From NCBI GenBank assembly GCA_021800315.1, contig JAJYZD010000207.1, positions 1 to 6,793 of the forward strand: DNA of 6,793 nucleotides, written 5' to 3'. The DNA is from Bacillota bacterium. GTDB taxonomy: Bacteria; Bacillota; Desulfotomaculia; Desulfotomaculales; JAJYZD01. Below the pieces are notes generated by a model, which did not search any database, was not told the DNA's origin, and saw only the letters and a program-made list of their open reading frames with translations. Below are positions 1 to 5,365 of the stretch, piece by piece. A program made the position numbers and the translations under genes. The stretch's first letter is position 1. Each line of letters starts with the position of its first letter.

Positions 1-30
1 AATCGGGGCATTGGAAGCCTTCGAAATGTA

Positions 31-366
31 TTACCCGCCCAGGGCATATTTCATGGTATCCAAAATTTCCATTATCATCCGTTCTTGAAGTCCGACCTTG
101 GTGAGGGACAAAACCTCTCTGTCTTTCTTTGAGTCATTCCTCTTGGGGTAGACAGTAATAACCTGCTGTATGTCCGATAAGGCCGACGGCATGTTATCGA
201 TACTGAGATGAACACCTTGCTTATCAAGTATTCGGTTTAACAGAGAACACAGCCTCATCGCTAACACGCAATAGAATGCATGGACTTTTATTTTCCGACC
301 GCCAGGTTTAAAACCTCCGGCTTTCAGCCGGACAGCTTTAGCATCTGTTCCTCTGGCCCCGACCAA
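31..366 (-). pseudogene. C-terminal fragment of an IS1634/IS4-like DDE transposase
   Basis: This open frame holds the tail of a large DDE transposase. The recognisable part runs from the KIKVHAFYCVLA segment (about position 297) to the stop at 31-33. It contains the family's usual C-terminal pattern: a K-I-x-V-H-x-F-x-C block, a leucine-rich helix, then a segment ending in a V-YP motif. The first ~24 residues of the frame (positions about 300-366) do not look like transposase and are translated from a hairpin-rich insert. The N-terminal catalytic part lies in a separate frame just upstream (324-797). The central domain, including the later catalytic acidic residues, is missing between them. 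It cannot encode an active enzyme. The family is judged from remembered motifs; the exact IS name is unknown. Confidence 0.75.
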
Positions 367-445
367 CCCTTCGGGCGGGTACCCCCCTTTAGCCGACTTT
401 CAGTCGGCAGCCAACCCACCTGCTTTAGTAGGTGGTGGTTAAGTG
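300..445. repeat. Hairpin-rich ~145-bp insert inside the broken transposase
   Basis: Several short stem-loops are packed here. Seven-bp perfect stems occur at 316-322/326-332 (TCCGGCT TTC AGCCGGA) and 392-398/402-408 (GCCGACT TTC AGTCGGC), both with a TTC loop. A third stem is built on CCC-TTC-GGG at 367-375 with flanking ACC/GGGT pairs. A fourth, CCACCTG/TAGGTGG with loop CTTTAG, lies at about 417-436. The block separates the two transposase fragments and matches neither. Arrays of such hairpins are known at the ends of IS200/IS605 elements and in small non-autonomous derivatives (PATE/REP-like), so a miniature element or leftover IS end is the likeliest reading. Element boundaries are approximate, being set by where transposase similarity stops. 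Confidence 0.6.
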
Positions 446-797
446 TACACTTCGCAATGTTGTAGGTTATTCCTTGCATCTGCCCCTTCAGATTTAGCCG
501 CTCCATAACTACGCCAAACTCCTTTGAGTCTGGGTCATTGCCTGGATATACCTCATGGAAAAGAGGAATATTGAAATCTGGTGATACCATCATGGCCAAC
601 CAAACTATTTTTAAGTCGAATCGTTTCTCCTTGCTGTGCCCTCGCTGTGGCAATTTGCTGTCCGATATAGTATCAGCGTATGTGAAGAAGTTCGTTGTGT
701 CATAAATCAGACAGTAATTATGCAAGCTTTGTAACGAGTTCCGAGAACTCTTATTCAAACTTCGCCCTTCCTCCGGGGATCCTGTGACCGCCGGCAT
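324..797 (-). pseudogene. N-terminal catalytic fragment of an IS1634/IS4-like transposase
   Basis: Residues about 20-110 match the first catalytic block of IS1634-like transposases: YDTTNFFTYADT (residues 32-43, with D33 the presumed first catalytic Asp), LPQRGHSKEKRFDL (49-62), and FHEVYPGNDPDSKEF (80-94). Family members are several hundred residues long. Here the normal N-terminal ~100+ residues are absent: the frame opens abruptly at 797 with no matching upstream sequence. Similarity also ends near residue 113 (about position 452-460), where the frame runs into a hairpin-rich insert and stops at 324. Together with the C-terminal piece at 31-300 it is one dead gene with an internal deletion or replacement. 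It marks an old insertion next to the TetR gene. Confidence 0.78.
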
Positions 798-842
798 ACC
801 CCTTGCCCAGAGTATTTCTGAAAAGATATCTACCCCAAGTAC

Positions 843-871
843 TTGACATGCTGCTTCGGGTAGGGTGTTAT
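843..871 (+). promoter_or_regulatory. Sigma-70 type promoter of the TetR operon
   Basis: A perfect TTGACA (843-848) is followed, after 17 bases, by TGTTAT (866-871), four of six matches to TATAAT. It lies 49 bases before the TetR start at 920, and the predicted start of transcription (around 878) falls just before the direct repeats at 881-916. Nothing else between the dead transposase and the TetR gene resembles a promoter. This is a prediction from motif match only. Confidence 0.6.
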
Positions 872-880
872 GATGGCAAG

Positions 881-916
881 GTCAATGAGTATGTAGTCAA
901 TGAGTTGGGAGTCAAT
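881..916 (+). repeat. Three direct repeats of GTCAAT at exact 15-bp spacing (candidate operator)
   Basis: GTCAATGAG occurs at 881-889 and again at 896-904, and GTCAAT at 911-916. The unit therefore repeats every 15 bases between the predicted transcription start and the TetR start codon. The third copy lies directly in front of the ATG and the second reaches into the weak ribosome site (TTGGGAG, 905-911). A position in a TetR gene's own leader suggests an autoregulatory binding site, though most TetR operators are inverted rather than direct repeats. The repeats are seen directly; the function is inferred. Confidence 0.5.
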
Positions 917-919
917 TAT

Positions 920-1516
920 ATGGCCGGGACCCGGCGTCGGACGCAGAAGGATCAAACGAGAAGACATCTTATAGAAGTTGCCTTGGAGCAGTTTGCCCAA
1001 GAAGGCTTGACGACTACCAGAACCGCCGATATCGCCAATGCCGCCGGGGTATCCCACGGGACGGTATTTGCCCATTTCCCAACCCAGGAGGTCTTGGTCA
1101 CCGCCGTGATAGAGGAATTCGGCGCCCGGGTCTCCACAAGGCTCCATGAACTGGCCGCCGGCAGCACCGGGTTGCGGGATGTGCTGGCGGCGCACCTTCA
1201 GGGCTTGAAGGAGTTCGAGGCCTTCTACGCGCGATTGGTGATTGAGCGTCGCCTGCTGCCGGAAAGTGCCCAAAGCACATTCACCTTAATTCAATCGTCC
1301 ATCTCTTTTCACATCAGCCAGGCAGCCGGGAAGGAGATGGAAGAAGGGACTATTCACCCTTGGCCGATCCACCTTCTTTTCAACACCTGGGTCGGGTTGC
1401 TCCACTATTATTTGGCCAACGGCGATCTTTTCGCTCCGGAAGGATCGGTCCTTGAACGCTATGGCGAGGAATTGCTCAACCACTATGTGGGATTGACCGG
1501 GGTCAAACGATGCTGA
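920..1516 (+). CDS. TetR/AcrR-family transcriptional regulator
   Basis: A DNA-binding repressor of about 198 residues, the normal size for the family. Residues ~10-57 form the TetR N-terminal helix-turn-helix domain: a helix with LIEVALEQFAQEGL, then TTRTADIANAAGVSHGTVFA as the HTH proper, followed by HFPTQEVLVTAVIEE. The C-terminal ligand/dimer domain is variable and gives no ligand. The frame is open back to 803, but that stretch contains the TTGACA/TGTTAT promoter and reads unlike a TetR N-terminus, so I chose the ATG at 920, which gives the usual short basic tail (MAGTRRRTQKDQT). A weak site TTGGGAG precedes it. The stop is 31 bases before a zinc-ribbon gene, so the two are probably co-transcribed. 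The target is unknown; its own leader repeats and the zinc-ribbon gene are the nearest candidates. Confidence 0.9.
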   Translation: MAGTRRRTQKDQTRRHLIEVALEQFAQEGLTTTRTADIANAAGVSHGTVFAHFPTQEVLVTAVIEEFGARVSTRLHELAAGSTGLRDVLAAHLQGLKEFEAFYARLVIERRLLPESAQSTFTLIQSSISFHISQAAGKEMEEGTIHPWPIHLLFNTWVGLLHYYLANGDLFAPEGSVLERYGEELLNHYVGLTGVKRC

Positions 1517-1547
1517 AGGATTATTGAGGAGAGAGGAGGTGAGCGGT

Positions 1548-1784
1548 ATGAAAACGTGCATCGCTTGCGGCATGCCGATGACGGAACCGGCTGATTTTGC
1601 GATGGGTGACATCACGAAGGCCTATTGCCGGCATTGTGCCCGGCCGGATGGAACGATGCAGTCCTACGGGGAAAAACTGGATTCCCTGTCCGGCTTCCTG
1701 GTCAGGACTCAGGGGCTGGATACGGGAGCGGCGGTTGACGCGGCCAGGGACATGATGGCCAGGCTGCCGGCCTGGAAAGCGTAA
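1548..1784 (+). CDS. Small zinc-ribbon protein (putative zf-ribbon_2-like)
   Basis: A 78-residue protein with four cysteines in two knuckles: C-x2-C-G-M-P-M near residues 4-7 (KTCIACGMPM) and C-x2-C near 29-32 (YCRHCARPDG). This is the layout of the small 'putative zinc ribbon' family. The conserved tail is also recognisable: a QSYGEKLDSLSGFLVRTQGLD segment, then a helix ending in MMARLPAWK. A zinc-binding role follows from the cysteines; no biochemical role is established for the family as far as I know. The start at 1548 is preceded by AGGAGGT at 1534-1540 (7-base spacing), much better than the upstream in-frame start at 1524. It follows the TetR gene closely and probably shares its transcript, so it may be a co-regulated accessory. 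Confidence 0.82.
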   Translation: MKTCIACGMPMTEPADFAMGDITKAYCRHCARPDGTMQSYGEKLDSLSGFLVRTQGLDTGAAVDAARDMMARLPAWKA

Positions 1785-1796
1785 TGTCCTATAGGG

Positions 1797-1836
1797 GTGA
1801 GGGACCGCTTCCTTCCGGGTAGGTGCGGTCCCTTAC
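1797..1836. terminator. Stem-loop between convergent operons (candidate bidirectional terminator)
   Basis: GTGAGGGACCGC (1797-1808) pairs with GCGGTCCCTTAC (1825-1836) over 12 positions with one G-T pair, around a 16-base loop. It sits 12 bases after the zinc-ribbon stop, and its right arm covers the response regulator's stop codon (1833-1835). The position is ideal for ending both converging transcripts. There is no T-run on either strand, so it may act as an mRNA 3'-end stabiliser or a weak terminator rather than a classical intrinsic one. Confidence 0.55.
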
Positions 1837-2501
1837 ACCATCCGCCCCCTCTGCCTCATGATCTCCGTGATGGCCTGGGAGCGGTTTTTTACGCCCATTT
1901 TGCGGTAGATGTTGCGCAGGTGGGTCTTAACGGTGTCCACGGCCAGGTGGGTGCGGGAGGAAATCTCCTTGTTGGTCAGACCCAGGGAGAGGTAGTTCAG
2001 GACTTCCTCTTCCCGCGGCGTGAGTTCCTGGCCGTCGGCCAGCGGGGAGGGACGGCCCTTGACGACTCCCTGGGCCAGGCGGGTGTAGTCGTTGACCAAC
2101 TGCCCCATCAGGGATGGATCGATCACGATGTCCCCATGGTACACGCGGTGGATGCATTCGACCAGTTTTTCCTGGCTGGCCTGCTTGAGCATGTAACCGG
2201 TGGCTCCGGCCTGCAGGGCCATGCGCACCGATTCCGCATCCTCGTAAATAGTCAGGCAGATGACCTTTATGCGCGGGAAGCCGGCCACGATGCGGGCGCA
2301 GGCTTCGATGCCGCTCACCTCGCCCATCTTGATGTCCATCAGGATCACATCGGGCTGGTAGTGCCCGGCGGCCTCGGCGGCCTCGGCGCCGCCGGTACAG
2401 GTGCCGACCACCTCAATGTCCTGGTAGGGTTTGAGCATGACTACTAACCCTTCCCGGATCATGGCGTGGTCGTCGACGATGAGAAGCCTTATGTCACCCA
2501 C
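1833..2501 (-). CDS. NarL/LuxR-family two-component response regulator
   Basis: A 222-residue protein with the complete two-domain layout. The receiver domain (about 1-120) has the acidic pair D10/D11, phospho-acceptor D56 in VILMDIKMG, T84 in ICLT and K106 in GYMLKQAS. All switch residues are present, so phosphorylation control should be intact. The C-terminal LuxR-type DNA-binding domain (about 157-215) carries LTPREEEVLNYLSLGLTNKE and the recognition region DTVKTHLRNIYRKMGVKNRS. The start is a GTG at 2501, with AGGAGGTGA encoded inside the end of the kinase gene at suitable spacing. The two genes overlap by 8 bases, so translation is probably coupled and the pair is cognate. Its targets are not shown by the sequence; the divergent activase operon is the nearest candidate. 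Confidence 0.95.
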   Translation of the reverse strand: MGDIRLLIVDDHAMIREGLVVMLKPYQDIEVVGTCTGGAEAAEAAGHYQPDVILMDIKMGEVSGIEACARIVAGFPRIKVICLTIYEDAESVRMALQAGATGYMLKQASQEKLVECIHRVYHGDIVIDPSLMGQLVNDYTRLAQGVVKGRPSPLADGQELTPREEEVLNYLSLGLTNKEISSRTHLAVDTVKTHLRNIYRKMGVKNRSQAITEIMRQRGRMV

Positions 2502-4068
2502 CCCGGGTCACCTCCTGCACTCTGGGTGTGGGCACGGTCACCGTCAGGGTGGTGCCCACACCCGGCTGGGATTCTATCCGCACCTGGCCGCCCAGCAGGA
2601 GAACCCTCTCCCGGATGCTGGCCAGCCCCAACTGGGGACGTCTTTCCCCGGCCTGCTCGGCCACGTCGAAGCCGACGCCGTTGTCCCGTACCACCAGGAC
2701 GGTCTGTTCCCGGCCGACGATCAGGATCACCTGGACGCGGGAGGCCGAAGCGTGTTTGACCACGTTGGCCAGGGCCTCCTGCAGGATCCGGTACACGGTT
2801 ATCTCGAAAGGGGCCGGCAGGCGTTGGCCGGCCCCTTCCAGGGCCAGTTCGAACTGGACGTGGTGCTCTTCCTCGTAGGAATGGAGCAGGGAGCGGATGG
2901 CCGGGCCCAGGCCGTGGTTGTCCAGGATCACCGGGCGCAGGTTGTAGACGGCCAGGCGGATATCCTGGATCTGCTGGTAGAGGGAGTCCCGCACCAGGGT
3001 TAACTCTTCTTCCAGACCGGCCGGCCTTTCCCGGGCGTCTACGGTCAGGCGCTGCATGCGGTACCAGATGCCGATCAGGGCCTGGATGGCGCCGTCGTGA
3101 ATCTCGGAAGCGATGCGATTGCGCTCGTCTTCCTGGGCGGTTATGAGCTTGGTCACCAATTGGTGCAGGAGTTCCTCCTTCTGGGCCAGGGTCTCGATCA
3201 GGCGGGCGTTTTCCATCGCTATGGCCGTCTCCCTGGCCATGGCCAGGATGATGGAGATTTCCTCCTGGTTGAACCCGCCGCGATCAAAGGAGCGGTCGAC
3301 CTGCATCACGCCCCGGGGCAAGCCCTGCACCATCACCGGCACCAGGACCATGTAGCTGTAATCGAAATCGGCGATGATCTCCGGCGGCACGTACTGGTCG
3401 ATATTATCCGGGGTGATCACCAGCGGCTGACCCGAACGCACCACCTGGGTGATCGCGTTGAAGGGCGGTTGTCCCTTCAGGGCTTTCAACCGCTTTTTCA
3501 GGAGTTGGTCGTAGGTGCCCACCGCCGCTCCCAGGTCCAGCCGGCGGTCCTCCTCGTTCAGGAGGAAAAAGCAGCAGCGGGCGGAAAACAGGTCCGCGGT
3601 GAGTTGGGCCACCACGTGCAGGATCTGGCCGATGTTCATGGTGGAGCTGATGGTGCAGACCGTCTCCAGCCAGACGGAGAGTTTGCGCAGGTTCCGGTCC
3701 TTTTGCCGCGCGAACAGCGATTCCTGGATGGTGTCGGCGATGTGCCTGGCCAGGGATGCGGCCTGGTTCAACAGGCGGCGGGCCGTCTCCTCTCCGGTGT
3801 GGAAAATGCCGATCTCCATGGTGCCGATGGGGTCGCCCGCCCTCAGGATGACGGGGATGCTGGCATGGGCGGCCGGTCCCAGGAGGGACAGGGGGTTCCG
3901 GGGGTCGCCGTGCTTCAGGGATGACAGCAGGAGCCGGTAGGTGCCCCCGTTCACCCGGCCCAGGCCCCGGTCGACCTGCCAGCAGGCCGGTTCGCGGCCC
4001 GGACGGGAGAGGACCAGGGCGGCGTGCGCAAACTGGAGGTTGTCCACCGCCGAACGCAAGACGCCCAT
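2494..4068 (-). CDS. Soluble GAF-domain sensor histidine kinase (NarX/DegS type)
   Basis: A 524-residue cytosolic kinase; I see no membrane segment or signal peptide. Residues ~1-120 look like a divergent GAF-like module, and a second, clearer GAF domain spans about 130-290, ending in the usual helix (ILAMARETAIAMENARLIET). The dimerisation/phospho-acceptor domain is HisKA_3: ERNRIASEIHDGAIQAL, with H324. The HATPase domain follows: N box ILQEALANVVKHA (N435), DNGVGFD (462-468), GLASIRER (481-488) and GVGTTLTV (503-510). The input is therefore a cytoplasmic small molecule or redox/gas signal, not identifiable here; C165-C166 in the second GAF are worth noting. The ATG at 4068 has a fair site (GGAAGGGG), but coding sequence continues upstream in frame to about 4170 (see findings), so the true protein may be about 558 residues. 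It overlaps its response regulator by 8 bases. Confidence 0.93.
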   Translation of the reverse strand: MGVLRSAVDNLQFAHAALVLSRPGREPACWQVDRGLGRVNGGTYRLLLSSLKHGDPRNPLSLLGPAAHASIPVILRAGDPIGTMEIGIFHTGEETARRLLNQAASLARHIADTIQESLFARQKDRNLRKLSVWLETVCTISSTMNIGQILHVVAQLTADLFSARCCFFLLNEEDRRLDLGAAVGTYDQLLKKRLKALKGQPPFNAITQVVRSGQPLVITPDNIDQYVPPEIIADFDYSYMVLVPVMVQGLPRGVMQVDRSFDRGGFNQEEISIILAMARETAIAMENARLIETLAQKEELLHQLVTKLITAQEDERNRIASEIHDGAIQALIGIWYRMQRLTVDARERPAGLEEELTLVRDSLYQQIQDIRLAVYNLRPVILDNHGLGPAIRSLLHSYEEEHHVQFELALEGAGQRLPAPFEITVYRILQEALANVVKHASASRVQVILIVGREQTVLVVRDNGVGFDVAEQAGERRPQLGLASIRERVLLLGGQVRIESQPGVGTTLTVTVPTPRVQEVTRGG

Positions 4069-4329
4069 GATGGCCCCTTCCAGGCGCTTGACCGATTTGA
4101 GCGACTGGCCGACCCGGCAAAAAAGAATGAGTTCGGCCGCACCGGACCTGTCCGCGTTGTAGATGACCAGGCCCCTCCCTCCACCGGGATCCTCGAAATT
4201 TAATATTTCTTACTATTTGACATCGAAACCGCTTTCCCTGCACAATTGCAGCCAAAATCTTTGGCCCCTGGTGTGGACCGTCACCCTGATGGGTTAGCCC
4301 GTCCCGCCGTGGCTACAAACCGTTTTCGA

Positions 4330-4371
4330 CCCAATATGGCTATATACGGGCCGCCTCAACCTCTGTATAAT
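4330..4371 (+). promoter_or_regulatory. Activase-operon promoter with overlapping operator-like palindrome
   Basis: A perfect TATAAT lies at 4366-4371. The hexamer 17 bases upstream (4343-4348, TATACG) is a poor -35. Exactly over that place lies a near-palindrome, CCC-A-ATAT-GGCT-ATAT-AC-GGG (4330-4350). A strong -10, a weak -35 and a dyad at the -35 are what one expects of an activator-dependent promoter. A second TGGCTA copy at 4310-4315 repeats the dyad's core 27 bases upstream. The divergent NarL-type regulator is a natural candidate to bind here, but nothing proves it. Confidence 0.45.
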
Positions 4372-4415
4372 CATTAGGAGGTGGAGTTCTGCCCCGGCGA
4401 GCCGGAAGAGGATGA

Positions 4416-4492
4416 GCCGGAGCCTGCGGGGCGACTGTTGCGGGCGGCCCAACGGCAATCTCCGGCGAAAGGTGCCGGGCTGTTTTGGCGCC
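4416..4492 (+). promoter_or_regulatory. Structured 5' leader of the activase operon
   Basis: Within the leader, GCCGGAG (4416-4422) can pair with CTCCGGC (4460-4466). This encloses a smaller hairpin, GTTG (4437-4440) with CAAC (4450-4453) plus inner GG/CC pairs. A separate stem follows, GGTGCC (4471-4476) with GGCGCC (4487-4492), including one G-U pair. Such nested folding in a long untranslated leader suggests control at the RNA level, but GC-rich DNA makes chance stems common and I cannot match the fold to a known riboswitch class. Confidence 0.3.
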
Positions 4493-4547
4493 ATTGCGGC
4501 GGACAATCCAGGATCGCGTGGGCGCAAGACGGTCCCCGGGGGCCGGG

Positions 4548-4575
4548 GAGGCTTGGGAAGAGAGGCTTGGGAAGA
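4548..4575 (+). repeat. Perfect 14-bp tandem duplication at the ribosome site
   Basis: GAGGCTTGGGAAGA occurs twice head to tail (4548-4561 and 4562-4575), ending one base before the activase ATG at 4577. Each copy carries a GGGAAGAG purine run able to pair with 16S rRNA. The downstream copy is very close to the ATG and the upstream one is about 15 bases away. The repeat is seen directly; a slippage-prone switch of translation strength is only a possibility. Confidence 0.7.
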
Positions 4576-4576
4576 G

Positions 4577-5365
4577 ATGATAACGGCGGGCATCGACGTG
4601 GGCCACAAGTACACCAAGGTGGTTGTCTGGGACGGGGAGCGGGTCCTGGCCCGGCACTGCCGGTTGACCGGCTTCGAGCAGAAGGAGGCCGCGGAAGCGG
4701 CCCTGGCCGCCGCCCTGGGTGACGCCGGCGTACCCAGGGAGCGGGTGGCCGCCGTGGTAGCCACCGGGGCCGGCAAGAGCGAGGTTTGGTTCGCCGACAG
4801 CCGGATCACCGAAGTGGGGGCGGACGCCCGGGGAGCCCTGTGCCTGGTGCCGGGAGCCCGTACGGTGGTGGATGTGGGCGCCGAAGAGGGCCGCGCCATC
4901 CGCCTGGACGCGGGCGGCCGGGTGGTCGACTTCGCCATGAACGAAAAATGCGCGGCCGGGACCGGTTCCTTTACCGAATCCATGGCCCGGGCCCTGGGCG
5001 TCGGGGTGGACGAAATGGGTCCGCTGTCCCTCAAGTCTACCAGGCTCGTGCCCATGAACGCCCAGTGCGCGGTGTTCGCCGAGTCGGAAGTGGTCTCCCT
5101 GATCCACGCCCGCACCGCCAGGGAGGATATCGCACGCGCCGTCAACGACGCCATGGCCGGCCGCATTGCCGCTCAAACCAGGCGGGTGGGCGTGGAAAAA
5201 GAAGTGGTGCTTGCCGGCGGCGTGGCCAGGAACGCCGGTTTTGTCAAGGCCCTGGAGGAAGACCTGGAATTGAAGGTCGTTATTCCGGAGGCACCGGAGT
5301 ACGTGACGGCCCTGGGGGCGGCCTGCGTGGCCCGGGAAAGGGCGGGAGGGAAGGGCAATGGCTGA
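4577..5365 (+). CDS. bzdP: BadF/BadG/BcrA/BcrD-family ATPase, BzdP-like activase subunit
   Basis: A 262-residue ASKHA-fold ATPase that drives low-potential electron transfer to a benzoyl-CoA reductase or 2-hydroxyacyl-CoA dehydratase. Seen: phosphate-1 loop GIDVGHKYTKVVV (5-17), phosphate-2 DVGAEEGRAI (99-108), adenosine loop LAGGVARNAGF (212-222), and the two cysteines that in this family hold one [4Fe-4S] cluster between two subunits, C125 in NEKCAAGTGSF and C164 in NAQCAVFAE. Size is normal. The ATG at 4577 gives the family's N-terminus; the frame is open back to 4412, but that part does not look like protein. It overlaps the next ATPase gene by 8 bases, so the two form a coupled pair. Two unequal ATPase subunits side by side argue for a benzoyl-CoA-reductase-like enzyme rather than a simple dehydratase, whose activator is usually a single homodimeric protein. 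The family is secure; the bzdP assignment rests on recalled resemblance. Confidence 0.88.
   Translation: MITAGIDVGHKYTKVVVWDGERVLARHCRLTGFEQKEAAEAALAAALGDAGVPRERVAAVVATGAGKSEVWFADSRITEVGADARGALCLVPGARTVVDVGAEEGRAIRLDAGGRVVDFAMNEKCAAGTGSFTESMARALGVGVDEMGPLSLKSTRLVPMNAQCAVFAESEVVSLIHARTAREDIARAVNDAMAGRIAAQTRRVGVEKEVVLAGGVARNAGFVKALEEDLELKVVIPEAPEYVTALGAACVARERAGGKGNG

Larger units (their letters stand above)
4171..4576. other. Divergent control region and long GC-rich leader (no gene seen)
   Basis: About 400 bases between the kinase and the activase operon. The kinase side (4195-4222) is a short AT-rich island that probably holds the minus-strand promoter; the best I can place there is a weak TATTAA. 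The middle (4256-4330) holds only a short ACCC-TGAT-GGGT dyad at 4283-4294. A 21-bp near-palindrome and TATAAT lie at 4330-4371 for the plus strand. From 4372 on there is a roughly 200-base leader. Open frames cross the leader, but their translations are arginine/glycine/proline-rich with high second-position GC, unlike protein. I recognise no tRNA, rRNA or known riboswitch. Confidence 0.6.

Noticed and set aside
803..919. Upstream in-frame extension of the TetR gene (MPRVFLKRYL...)
   Set aside because: It covers a TTGACA/TGTTAT promoter and the 15-bp repeats, and would give an atypical N-terminus; the ATG at 920 gives normal family length.
3951..4255. Alternative kinase starts at GTG 4184 or TTG 4255
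   Set aside because: Both are in other frames from the kinase and translate to non-protein-like sequence; no ribosome site precedes the TTG.
4381..4550. Known riboswitch (cobalamin, moco or similar)
   Set aside because: GC-rich stems and a GCGAAAGGTGCC stretch hinted at one, but no consensus core could be matched on either strand.
4412..4576. Start of the first ATPase at the ATG at 4412
   Set aside because: The added 55 residues are Arg/Gly-rich with high second-position GC and are not part of the family; the ATG at 4577 gives the canonical GIDVG start. The overlap with a mini-ORF is kept only as a finding.
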